Under the pieces are notes generated by a model. It was not told the origin of the DNA and made no database searches. It saw only the letters and a program-made list of their open reading frames with translations. Of a stretch of DNA of 13,572 bases, positions 1-6,396 are shown piece by piece (the stretch's first letter is position 1; every line of letters starts with the position of its first letter). The stretch spans positions 1 to 13,572 of the forward strand of contig JAICIG010000204.1 of the NCBI GenBank assembly GCA_025924495.1. Direction: 5' to 3'. The DNA is from Pirellulales bacterium. Lineage in GTDB: Bacteria > Planctomycetota > Planctomycetia > Pirellulales > JAICIG01. The position numbers and the translations under genes are program-made.

Positions 1-561
1 ATTCTGCTCGGCGTCGACGCCAACAACGGTTACGACCTGGCCGGCGCCAAGCGATTGCTCGAGCAACTCGGCGAAGAAAAACTGGCCTTCGTCGAAGAAC
101 TGTTTCCCGAAACGGTTGACGAGTGCCTGGCGCTCAAAGAATTCATCCGCCAGCACGGTTGGCAAACTCTCATAGCCGACGGCGAGACGCAGCACGAGCT
201 GGCGGCTTACAAGCCGTTCATGGAAGCGAAGGCCATCGACGTTTTCCAGGGAGATATGAACCACTTCGGCATCGACGGCATCTTGGCCGAGGCCGCCATG
301 GCCAAGCCGCACGGCGGCCGCATCGCGCCGCACAATTGGGGCTCGCTCGTCGGCTATTACATGGAGCTGCACATCGGCCGCGCCGTCAGCAACTTCTACC
401 GCGCCGAGCACGACCCGCTTTCCACCGACGTGCTGATCGCCGACGGCTACCAGATCAAAGATGGTTTCGCCCGCCTGCCCGAGGCGTCCGGGTTTGGATT
501 GGCCATCAACGAAAACGCCTTCGTTCGAGAAGTTGAAATGCGGTTTGATCTGAAGGCGTGA
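1..561 (+). CDS. Mandelate racemase/muconate lactonizing (enolase superfamily) enzyme, C-terminal part
   Basis: Frame 1 is open from the left edge to TGA at 559-561, giving the last 186 residues; the true start lies outside the window. The segment looks like the second half of the enolase-superfamily barrel, which binds Mg2+ and abstracts a proton next to a carboxylate. In partial numbering, candidate metal ligands are Asp6 in GVDANNGY, Glu33 in EELFPE and Glu62 in IADGE. Asp85 (QGDMN) and His111 (APHNWGS), 26 residues apart, resemble the Asp-His dyad of mandelate racemase. The N-terminal capping domain and the Lys motif are not visible, so the substrate (probably a sugar acid) cannot be named. 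The stop lies 14 bp from a REP repeat, and the next gene is convergent. The family call is good; the exact reaction is unknown. Confidence 0.85.
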   Translation: MLLGVDANNGYDLAGAKRLLEQLGEEKLAFVEELFPETVDECLALKEFIRQHGWQTLIADGETQHELAAYKPFMEAKAIDVFQGDMNHFGIDGILAEAAMAKPHGGRIAPHNWGSLVGYYMELHIGRAVSNFYRAEHDPLSTDVLIADGYQIKDGFARLPEASGFGLAINENAFVREVEMRFDLKA

Positions 562-574
562 TTTAGCCCGCGGC

Positions 575-707
575 CGTAGGGTGGGCAATGCCCACCAGAA
601 GCGAAAGCTGGTTCACTTCCTTGCTGGGCGAGGCCCGCCTCACGATTGCTTACCTGCCATTGAAGCGAGAGCCAGTTCCAGTTCTGGTGGGCAGTGCCCA
701 CCCTACG
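575..707. repeat. REPIN-like element, copy 1 (133 bp, GTAG type)
   Basis: The element starts with GTAG (576-579) followed by the hairpin GGTGGGCA/TGCCCACC (580-596). It ends with the same hairpin (686-702) followed by CTAC (703-706), the inverted copy. Two inverted REP hairpins joined by about 90 bp of spacer is the layout called REPIN. A second full copy of exactly the same length lies at 2288-2420. It sits in the gap between two convergent genes. Confidence 0.8.
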
Positions 708-710
708 ATG

Positions 711-814
711 ACTGGATCTCGCATCTGGGGTGAACGGGGCCTACCCTTACGGTTCATTACCTGCCACGGAAGCAAGAGCCAACTCGGCTTCCGGTGGGCA
801 GTGCCCACCCTACG
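711..814. repeat. Degenerate copy of the 133-bp REPIN element (right part)
   Basis: From about 736 onward this matches the right half of the neighbouring element. It shares a TTACCTGCCA core, an AGCRAGAGCC stretch and a terminal hairpin GGTGGGCA/TGCCCACC at 793-809 followed by CTAC. The left hairpin is missing and the 711-735 part aligns only loosely, so this is a decayed or partly deleted copy. Confidence 0.6.
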
Positions 815-820
815 ATTTCT

Positions 821-842
821 GGTGGGCATTGCCCACCCTACG
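821..842. repeat. Solitary GTAG-type REP hairpin
   Basis: A single hairpin GGTGGGCA/TGCCCACC (821-837) is followed by CTAC (838-841), 6 bp after the preceding copy and in the same orientation. It ends 5 bp before the stop codon of the ligase gene, so it may form the 3' end of that transcript. Confidence 0.7.
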
Positions 843-846
843 AATG

Positions 847-1974
847 CTAGCGCACCAGGTGGGGCACAAAGCGGCTGGTATTGCCGGTGATCGGGCTCTC
901 GTCTTCGCGCAGTCCTATGCCGCAAGCCCAGCCGTTGACAATCCAACTGCCGATGACCGCCGAATAGCGATTCTGGAATCGCGGCAGCGGGTGAAGTTCC
1001 TGATAGATCCAAGGCCCATCGTACGGTCCCTCGGTCTCAAGAAACATTCGACCGCGCTGGAAAAGTTGGATGTTGGCGCCTTCGCGGCTGAAGATCGGCT
1101 TGCGCACGTAGTTGCCGCCGGAAAGAGGCTCGAAACTCGCCGGCAATAAATTCGGATGCCCGGGGAACAATTCCCACAACACGGGCAGAATCGCCTTGTT
1201 GCTCAAAATGGCTTTCCACGGCGGCTCGAGCCAGCGGCAGCGGCTCTCCACAAGTCGCGGGCCGAAATCCTCTCGCAGCATCCACTCCCAAGGATAGAGC
1301 TTGAAACAAAGCTCGATCTCCGCTTCCTCGAGATCGGTAAATGCATGGCGCCCCTCGTGCCAGCCGATCTGCTCGACGTCGAGATAGCTCGTCTCCCAGC
1401 CGGCTTGTGCGGCGGCATCGCGCAAGTAGTTGACGGTCATGTAGTCTTCGACTTGCCCCGCCACGGCCGCAAAATAAAGTTTCCGTTCGCCTCGGCCTTC
1501 GAAGTCTCGCCAGGCCTCGATCAAACGATCATGAATCGAATTGAACTGATCGCAACGCGGATGCGCGTCTTGCAGCCAAAACCATTGAATGACCGCGGCC
1601 TCGAGCAGCGACGTGGGCGTATCGGCGTTGTATTCGAGCAGTTTGGGCTGCATCACGCCGTCGAAGGCAAGATCGAAACGGCCGTAGATCGTATGCTCAT
1701 CCTGCTCCCAACTATCTCGCAAGAACGGATGAAATGTGCGCGGAATCTGAAACTGTTCCAAGCGATCCGTCCGGAACACGTGGTCGACCGCCTGCAAGCA
1801 CAAGTCGCTGAGTTCCGACGAGGCCTGTTCGAGCACGTCGATCTCACGCGGCGTGAACTCGTAGTAGACGCTCTCGTCCCAATAGGGCAAATCATCGAGC
1901 GAGTGATACGCCAGGCCCTGCGACTCGACGATGGCCTGCCAGCCAGCGCGGGGCGAGGTCGAATGACGATACAT
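847..1974 (-). CDS. Glutathionylspermidine synthase-family ATP-grasp ligase (YgiC/YjfC type)
   Basis: This 375-aa protein has the size and motif order of E. coli YgiC and YjfC. These are stand-alone ATP-grasp proteins related to the synthetase half of glutathionylspermidine synthase, which makes amide bonds through an acyl phosphate. Visible motifs are RFDLAFDG (99-106), KLLEYNADTPTSLLE (111-125), KLYPWEWM (225-232), SNKAILPVLWELFPGHPNLLPA split over 258-279, RKPIFSREGANI (291-302) and GSWIVN (342-347). There is no amidase domain and no signal peptide, so it is probably cytoplasmic. The ATG at 1974 is chosen because its A is also the last base of the upstream lipoprotein TAA (TAATG), which implies translational coupling. 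The frame stays open further upstream, but that would overlap the lipoprotein gene. The real substrate of YgiC-type enzymes is not established; the partner lipoprotein is a candidate. Confidence 0.9.
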   Translation of the reverse strand: MYRHSTSPRAGWQAIVESQGLAYHSLDDLPYWDESVYYEFTPREIDVLEQASSELSDLCLQAVDHVFRTDRLEQFQIPRTFHPFLRDSWEQDEHTIYGRFDLAFDGVMQPKLLEYNADTPTSLLEAAVIQWFWLQDAHPRCDQFNSIHDRLIEAWRDFEGRGERKLYFAAVAGQVEDYMTVNYLRDAAAQAGWETSYLDVEQIGWHEGRHAFTDLEEAEIELCFKLYPWEWMLREDFGPRLVESRCRWLEPPWKAILSNKAILPVLWELFPGHPNLLPASFEPLSGGNYVRKPIFSREGANIQLFQRGRMFLETEGPYDGPWIYQELHPLPRFQNRYSAVIGSWIVNGWACGIGLREDESPITGNTSRFVPHLVR

Positions 1975-2207
1975 TAGCTGATCGCCCCGTGACCCGAATG
2001 CCCGAATCCTCCGCGCACGGAGCCAGCGCCGCCGAGCCGCGAGCGGCCCGACACATGCGAGCCGCCCGAGTGGAAGCCGGTGGCGCCGTGAGGCCCTTGG
2101 CCGCCGCCCGCTTCGCGCCGTTCCTCTTCGTCCCTTCGCGCGCAGCCATACAGAGCCAGCGAGGAAGAGATGAGCACTAAGGTGATTGACTTCGTCAGTC
2201 GATTCAT
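1974..2207 (-). CDS. Small Gly/His/Ser-rich lipoprotein, possible minimal YgiB/DUF1190-like partner
   Basis: This encodes a 77-aa protein. A basic N-terminus (MNRLTK) and hydrophobic core end in the lipobox-like LYGC with Cys22, so export and lipidation are likely, although Tyr at -2 is unusual. The mature part starts with a charged stretch (RRDEEERRE) and becomes a low-complexity Gly/Ser/His tail containing VRGGFG (64-69) and ending GHSGHGAIS. Its TAA overlaps the ATG of the ATP-grasp ligase by one base. In E. coli the lipoprotein-like YgiB (DUF1190) precedes YgiC and, as I recall, carries an RGGFG motif near its C-terminus. That shared arrangement supports this being a real, very short relative. 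Family membership is inferred from context and one motif, not from overall similarity. A weak GGGGCGA ribosome site precedes the ATG. Confidence 0.75.
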   Translation of the reverse strand: MNRLTKSITLVLISSSLALYGCARRDEEERREAGGGQGPHGATGFHSGGSHVSGRSRLGGAGSVRGGFGHSGHGAIS

Positions 2208-2287
2208 GTTTGTCGCCCCATGGGGTTGAAGATGTCTCGGAACTTCTTCGCTCACGGGGCCGATTTCTTGGGAGTTTCGTTGTAAGC

Positions 2288-2420
2288 CGTAGGGTGGGCA
2301 TTGCCCACCAGAAGCGAGAGCTGGTTCACTTCCTTGCTGGGCGAGGCCCGCCTTACGATTGCTTAGCTGCCACTGAAGCAAGAGCTGGTCCGGGTTCTGC
2401 TGGGCAGTGCCCACCCTACA
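2288..2420. repeat. REPIN-like element, copy 2 (133 bp, GTAG type)
   Basis: This is a full-length copy of the element at 575-707, with the same length, orientation and GTAG-hairpin ends, and high identity throughout the spacer (for example CTGGTTCACTTCCTTGCTGG in both). It lies between the start of the small lipoprotein gene and the terminator of the Cys-rich unit, in otherwise featureless intergenic DNA. Confidence 0.8.
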
Positions 2421-2443
2421 ATTGGCTACGATTGGCGCGCATG

Positions 2444-2479
2444 AAAATGCCCCAGGGCGGCCGGAGCCGCCCAGGGGCA
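2444..2479 (-). terminator. Hairpin terminator of the Cys-rich gene unit
   Basis: A 14-bp inverted repeat (2448-2461 with 2466-2479, one mismatch, 4-nt loop) is very GC-rich. Read on the minus strand it is followed by TTTTCAT. It starts 27 bases past the stop of the CC-repeat gene. The T run is only four long, so termination may be partial. Confidence 0.65.
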
Positions 2480-2505
2480 AACCTCATGATGGGTTAAGCA
2501 ATAGC

Positions 2506-2847
2506 TTAGCTATTGTCTTTGCAACAAGCGGCTTTCGCGGTGTCAGCCTTGGCCGCACCGAGTTCGGCCTTCTTGTCGGCAGCGCCGCAGCAGGCTTTGC
2601 CCTCGTCGCAGCAAGCGTCGCCTTCCTGGCAGCAGGCCTGGGCGGCCGAGCAGCAGCCCTTGTTGGCGTCGCAGCACTTACGACCTTGCTCGCAGCAGCC
2701 GAGCTTCTTGGTCGCAGCGCAACAGGCGCCGCCCTTGTCGCAACAGGCCATCTTCGCCTTGCAGCAATTCTCTTTCGGGGCGGTGGCCGCCAAACCGAAC
2801 GCCAAACCGGCCAGCAGCACGGCGCTCGATGCAAATGCATTAAACAT
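2506..2847 (-). CDS. Exported protein with Cys-Cys pairs at heptad spacing
   Basis: This 113-aa protein is of no family I recognise. Residues 1-23 form a hydrophobic signal-like segment ending ATA before PKE, although the N-terminus lacks a positive charge. The mature part contains 20 Cys, all in ten adjacent pairs starting at residues 28, 35, 42, 51, 58, 65, 72, 79, 86 and 108. Seven of the nine spacings are exactly seven; the others are 9 and 22. Residues between pairs are mainly Ala, Gly, Lys, Asp, Glu and Gln. Candidate roles are metal binding (metallothionein-like) or a disulfide-linked structural protein. The ATG at 2847 is chosen over a TTG two codons earlier because GGAGG lies six bases before it. 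It follows another exported Cys-motif gene on the same strand (89-bp gap), and a hairpin terminator follows. Confidence 0.8.
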   Translation of the reverse strand: MFNAFASSAVLLAGLAFGLAATAPKENCCKAKMACCDKGGACCAATKKLGCCEQGRKCCDANKGCCSAAQACCQEGDACCDEGKACCGAADKKAELGAAKADTAKAACCKDNS

Positions 2848-2853
2848 GATCAA

Positions 2854-2858
2854 CCTCC
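2854..2858 (-). promoter_or_regulatory. Ribosome binding site GGAGG of the CC-repeat gene
   Basis: GGAGG followed by TTGATC and then ATG gives a six-base spacing. This sets the start at 2847 and excludes the in-frame TTG at 2851-2853, which lies almost on top of the site. Confidence 0.75.
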
Positions 2859-2936
2859 AAAGTCAGATCGAGCTTTTGAAACAGCTCGTCGTGGAACGCT
2901 AGAAAAAAACACACGCTCAGCGGTTGCTCAAGCGCA

Positions 2937-3320
2937 TTAACAGCGCCACACGCAATGGAGGGCTTGCAGCGGAGGGCCAGGATATTGAATCAACTCGGCC
3001 GCCGAAAGATCGAAGGCGGCCGGAGCTTCGCAAGCAATCGGCGCCGGCAGCGAAATCCACAAGTCGGCGACCGGGGCGACCACAATTTGGTCGATGTTCG
3101 TCTTGGCACGAGCCTGACAGCAGGGGCACTTTTCCGGCGACATCGGCTTGGCCGGAACATGCTTGCCCACCGGAGCGGCAGGCGGCTGACAATTGGGGCA
3201 GCGCGAAGGCAGCTTCGCAGCCGGTTCGCTCGCCGCCACAGGGCGCGGACAGCACCAGCCCAGCGGCAATGCCATCGCTACCATCAACACGAGCGAAAGA
3301 TATTTCGAGAGCCGACCCAT
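2937..3320 (-). CDS. Exported small protein with CPNC and CPCC motifs
   Basis: This 127-aa protein is unrecognised. The N-terminus (MGRLSKYLSLVLMVAMALPL) is a typical signal peptide, with likely cleavage near VAA/S at residues 28-31, after a GWCC at 21-24. The mature part carries CPNC (41-44) and CPCC (65-68) in a Pro/Lys-rich stretch. A hydrophobic segment follows (VVAPVADLWISLPAPIA, 80-96), with further Cys at 97, 123 and 127. CPxC motifs suit a thiol-redox or metal site, but no thioredoxin fold is evident. It is the first gene of a probable two-gene unit with the CC-repeat protein. Start ATG 3320 lies directly after a TATAAT box with no clear ribosome site. Confidence 0.7.
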   Translation of the reverse strand: MGRLSKYLSLVLMVAMALPLGWCCPRPVAASEPAAKLPSRCPNCQPPAAPVGKHVPAKPMSPEKCPCCQARAKTNIDQIVVAPVADLWISLPAPIACEAPAAFDLSAAELIQYPGPPLQALHCVWRC

Positions 3321-3326
3321 AGCCCA

Positions 3327-3357
3327 ATTATACGCAATTTGCTGTCAGGAAGTTCAA
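3327..3357 (-). promoter_or_regulatory. Promoter of the Cys-rich unit, -10 box next to the start codon
   Basis: On the minus strand a perfect TATAAT (3332-3327) lies six bases before the ATG at 3320. A weaker TTGAAC (3357-3352) is 19 bases upstream. The expected transcription start falls at or within a base or two of the ATG, so the message could be leaderless. Confidence 0.5.
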
Positions 3358-3448
3358 CAACTCATCAGCCAAAGCCGCCGCCTTATCGCAATCCCTTACG
3401 CTCGTTGGTCTTGCGCCGCCACCGCCTGTTACCTCCCATCTCCTATTC

Positions 3449-3523
<75 letters not shown>

Positions 3524-3613
3524 TAATGTAGTCGGCGTCCCGACAACTGTGAAACGCGGAAACTCCGTGGCGCGCTCCACGCCACTATGCAATACGGGGC
3601 TGACGCCGCCGGC

Positions 3614-3667
3614 TCTCCTATCTCCTATCTCCTATCTCCTATCTCCTATCTCCTATCTCCTATCTCC
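3614..3667. repeat. Heptanucleotide tandem array, TCTCCTA x7
   Basis: Seven perfect 7-bp units TCTCCTA are followed by a partial TCTCC, ending five bases before the stop codon of the alcohol dehydrogenase gene. On the minus strand the unit reads TAGGAGA, which shares the AGGAG core with the array 91 bp away but in the opposite orientation. Confidence 0.9.
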
Positions 3668-3672
3668 CTCAC

Positions 3673-4878
3673 TCAATACGCTTCCTCAAAAATCCCCAAC
3701 ACATCCTTGACCGTGACCGGTCGCGGGTTGACGCGGAGGATGCGCTGAATGCCGAGCGTTTTTTCGGCGAATCGCGGCAACTGTTCGCGCTTTACGCCCA
3801 GGTCTCGCAAGCGAGCAGGAATGCCGATCGTCGCTTTCAAGCGTTCGACGGCGACGACCGCTCGCTGGGCCGCCTCGGTCTGGCACAAACCGCTCGTGCC
3901 TTCGCCCAACAATTTGGCGATGCGAGCAAAATGCGGAATGCGCGCCGGCAGGTTGAACCGCATCACGAACGGCAGCAACAACCCATTGCCGGCGCCGTGC
4001 GAGCAATGCGTCGCGCCGCCGACGGGATACTCCATGGCATGCACCAGCGCCACGCCCACGTTCGAAAAGGCCAGACCCGCCAAGGTTGCGCCCAAGGCCA
4101 TGTTCTCGCGCGCTTCCAGATCGCTCGGCGTCTCCACCGCGCGCGGCAAGTTGCAGCCGATCAGATCGATCGCTTTCTCCGCGAGACAATCGGCCAGCGG
4201 ATGACGGCCTTGATAAACCGAGCGTTCCCCTTCGGGCAACGGGAACAACTCATTGTCGATCGCCGTGTAAGCTTCGATCGCGTGCGTCAAGGCGTCGATG
4301 CCGCTGTCGGCCGTCACCTTGCGAGGGCAAGAGAGCGTGAGTTGCGGATCAACCAACGCCAATTGCGGCCGGAGATAATTGCTGAGGATGCCAACTTTGA
4401 TCTGGTTGGCCTTGTCGGTCAACACCGAGGCGGCGGTGACTTCGCTGCCCGTGCCCGCCGTGGTGGGCACGCAGATCAGCGGCAGCACGGGGCCCGGCAC
4501 GCGATCTTCGCCAATGTAATCCTTTACGGCGCCGCCATGCGTCAGTACGACCGCGGCGACCTTGGCCAGGTCCATGTTGCTGCCGCCGCCCAAGCCCAAC
4601 AATCCGTCGGGCTTGAAGGGCCGTGCTTTCTCCAAACAGCGATCGACCACTTCCAGCGAAGGCTCGGGCTCGCCGCCATCGAAAACCTCCACGGCGATGC
4701 CCGCTGCGGCGAGCGGTTCTTGCACCGGCTTTAACAATCCCGCGGCGATCAACGAGCGATCGGTGACAATCAGCAGCCGCTTGAGTTTCAGCCGCGCGGC
4801 TTGCTCGCCGAGTTGAGTCGCGGCGCCAGGGCCGAACAACAATTGACCGGCGGAATGGAACGTCCAGGTCTCTCTCAT
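3673..4878 (-). CDS. Iron-containing (group III) alcohol dehydrogenase
   Basis: This 401-aa protein, of normal family length, is an NAD(P)-dependent alcohol or aldehyde oxidoreductase of the Fe-ADH fold and probably cytoplasmic. The nucleotide-binding motif GGGSNMD is at 97-103, with CVPTTAGTGSEVT at 136-148. The four expected metal ligands are Asp195 and His199 (GIDALTHAIEAY), His280 (VHAMEYPVGG) and His294 (HCSHGAGN), spaced as in FucO-type enzymes. A short extra loop, FPLPEGERSVYQGRHP, sits at 212-227. Substrate cannot be read from the sequence. No strong ribosome site precedes the ATG at 4878. It lies 78 bp after the membrane-protein gene on the same strand; a shared transcript is possible but not shown. 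Confidence 0.92.
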   Translation of the reverse strand: MRETWTFHSAGQLLFGPGAATQLGEQAARLKLKRLLIVTDRSLIAAGLLKPVQEPLAAAGIAVEVFDGGEPEPSLEVVDRCLEKARPFKPDGLLGLGGGSNMDLAKVAAVVLTHGGAVKDYIGEDRVPGPVLPLICVPTTAGTGSEVTAASVLTDKANQIKVGILSNYLRPQLALVDPQLTLSCPRKVTADSGIDALTHAIEAYTAIDNELFPLPEGERSVYQGRHPLADCLAEKAIDLIGCNLPRAVETPSDLEARENMALGATLAGLAFSNVGVALVHAMEYPVGGATHCSHGAGNGLLLPFVMRFNLPARIPHFARIAKLLGEGTSGLCQTEAAQRAVVAVERLKATIGIPARLRDLGVKREQLPRFAEKTLGIQRILRVNPRPVTVKDVLGIFEEAY

Positions 4879-4956
4879 GGTCGGTGCGCTCGCAAGGAAG
4901 GATGAGATGTGGCTGGTGCAGATAGGAAATTGCGGATGTCGTTTGACGGTGGCCGT

Positions 4957-6129
4957 TCAATGGGGCTCGCGTGGAGTCGCCTCGTCGGCCAGCGGCTTGT
5001 GCTCCGCAGTCATTTCAATACAAACCGTTTCGCTCTCCGCGGCGGCCGCTTGTAATTTGATATCGAACCGGGCGCCATGTACAAGCAACTGCGCCAACTT
5101 GATCCGCGCCGCCGGCCCGTTGGCCTGCTCAAATTCCACGTGCGGCAAGCTGGCAAACGGCGGGCAGAACGCCACATGCACGCTCGTCGTACGGCCCCCG
5201 ATCGGCAGTTGGGCATACAACGTCGCTTGCAGCCGATCGGCGCCTGCAGCGGTCGTCAGGCGCGTTAATTGTTGAATGAGTTGTCCGTGCTGTTCCGGTT
5301 CGTGTGGCTCGCGAGCAATCGGTTCGGCTAGTTGGTCGTGAGGAGGAACGTTGAAATGGGGCGCTGCCGGCTCGGCGTGCGCCGGATCGCGTTTGCCCGG
5401 CGGCAGCGGAGGCAGCGGCCTGGTTGGCAAAAAGTGTGGCCCGGCAAGCTGGTTGCCGGCGGGCGCAACATGAGCCCCGCTTTCCGTCTCATTCGGTGCA
5501 TCGGGCTCTTCGGCAATGTCCGGAGCAAAGGGAATCGCGTCTGTCAGCTCGTGCTCGGCCCCCACCTCAGGCTCGAATCCCGGCGCGGGCGCAATCGCCG
5601 CGCGGCTCTCCGCTCGCGAGCGTCGGGCGCCGGCGATGCGCCTTTCATTCCCCGCCCAAGCTTCTTCGGCAATCACCAGCGTCCAGAAGCCTGCCATCGC
5701 CACGGAAGAAACGCCGGGGAGCCAGAGACACAGCCCGATCACGAACAATGCCCCGGCAGGCGCCCAGCGAGCTGCCGCTTCGGCGACAGGGGAATCGAGC
5801 GAGGCACGACCGGACGCCTGCGCGGAATCATCGAGTCGCCCCCGTTCGACGCCAAGGGTGCGTTCGCTCTGTGATTTAACCGCGGCGCTGCGCTGCCAGG
5901 CGAAACGCCCAGCCGCTGCGATCGCCGCAAGGACCGCTCCTGTTGCGAGCAAAACCGAGGGCGCCAGCGGCGTCGCCAGTGCGCCGCTCACTCGTCGCGC
6001 CGCCAAGAACAACGCGACAAACCACAAAGAGCCCCACAGCAACAGCGCCGCAAACTTCGCTAGCTCTTGGGGCGATACGCCCGTCGAGCGACGCAGCAGC
6101 TCATCGTTGGCGCTGGCGAGAGAAGGCAT
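4957..6129 (-). CDS. Multi-pass membrane protein with Pro-rich linker and conserved-looking C-terminal domain
   Basis: This 390-aa protein is not assignable to a named family. Predicted membrane segments lie at about 24-44, 53-74 and 123-157 (long enough for two passes). A charged region (80-120) separates the second and third. Residues 160-280 are a disordered-looking Ala/Pro/Glu linker with a PLPPLPPGKR run. Residues 281-365 (QLIQQLTRLTTAAGADRL onward, including VHVAFCPPF) look folded, alternating hydrophobic strands, and resemble a tail I have seen in planctomycete hypothetical proteins. The tail is probably cytoplasmic. An AGGA about nine bases upstream could serve the ATG at 6129. It lies between metK and the alcohol dehydrogenase, separated from metK by a repeat cluster. 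Confidence 0.75.
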   Translation of the reverse strand: MPSLASANDELLRRSTGVSPQELAKFAALLLWGSLWFVALFLAARRVSGALATPLAPSVLLATGAVLAAIAAAGRFAWQRSAAVKSQSERTLGVERGRLDDSAQASGRASLDSPVAEAAARWAPAGALFVIGLCLWLPGVSSVAMAGFWTLVIAEEAWAGNERRIAGARRSRAESRAAIAPAPGFEPEVGAEHELTDAIPFAPDIAEEPDAPNETESGAHVAPAGNQLAGPHFLPTRPLPPLPPGKRDPAHAEPAAPHFNVPPHDQLAEPIAREPHEPEQHGQLIQQLTRLTTAAGADRLQATLYAQLPIGGRTTSVHVAFCPPFASLPHVEFEQANGPAARIKLAQLLVHGARFDIKLQAAAAESETVCIEMTAEHKPLADEATPREPH

Positions 6130-6269
6130 CGCAGCGGTCCTAAGCAGGCAGTGAGAAACGGATTTCCAAGGCGAAAAAAGAGAAACAAGCTCGTCGAACG
6201 CCTCTTCCCGCTCCGCAATGCCCGTTCCGCGCCTCTCTTGCCTCCGATGCGAGGCGGACTCCTACGCGT

Positions 6270-6396
6270 GGCGGACAGGAGTGTCCGCCGCCTCGAATTC
6301 ATTCTAGGGCGGCGGACAGGGATGTCCGCCCTCCTGTTTCTTGCGGACAGGGATGTCCGCCCTCCTACACGTGACGGACAGAGGTGTCCGCCCTCC
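6270..6396 (-). repeat. Cluster of four GGAG-type REP hairpins after metK
   Basis: Hairpins with stem GGCGGACA/TGTCCGCC lie at 6270-6289, 6311-6330, 6343-6361 and 6374-6392. The last three are followed directly by CTCC on the plus strand, so on the minus strand each reads GGAG plus hairpin. All three face the same way. The final GGAG (6396-6393) directly abuts the metK TAA at 6399-6397. The 6130-6396 gap contains no gene. Confidence 0.8.

Noticed and set aside
1974..2301. Long N-terminal extension of the ATP-grasp ligase frame up to 2301
   Set aside because: It overlaps the lipoprotein gene, has no family similarity, and runs into the REPIN element. The ATG at 1974 with TAATG coupling fits family length.
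2513..2902. Plus-strand Gln/Ala-rich frame of 129 codons
   Set aside because: It is antisense to the CC-repeat gene, whose TGC/TGT pairs read as GCA-CAG-type codons on the other strand. The minus frame has a signal-like segment, ribosome site and terminator.
2848..2936. Terminator after the CPNC/CPCC gene (T7 run on the minus strand at 2909-2903)
   Set aside because: The T run is present but no convincing stem precedes it. Read-through to the CC-repeat gene seems more likely.
3931..4734. Plus-strand 267-codon frame
   Set aside because: It is antisense to the iron-containing alcohol dehydrogenase, Arg/Gln-rich, and has no recognisable domain.
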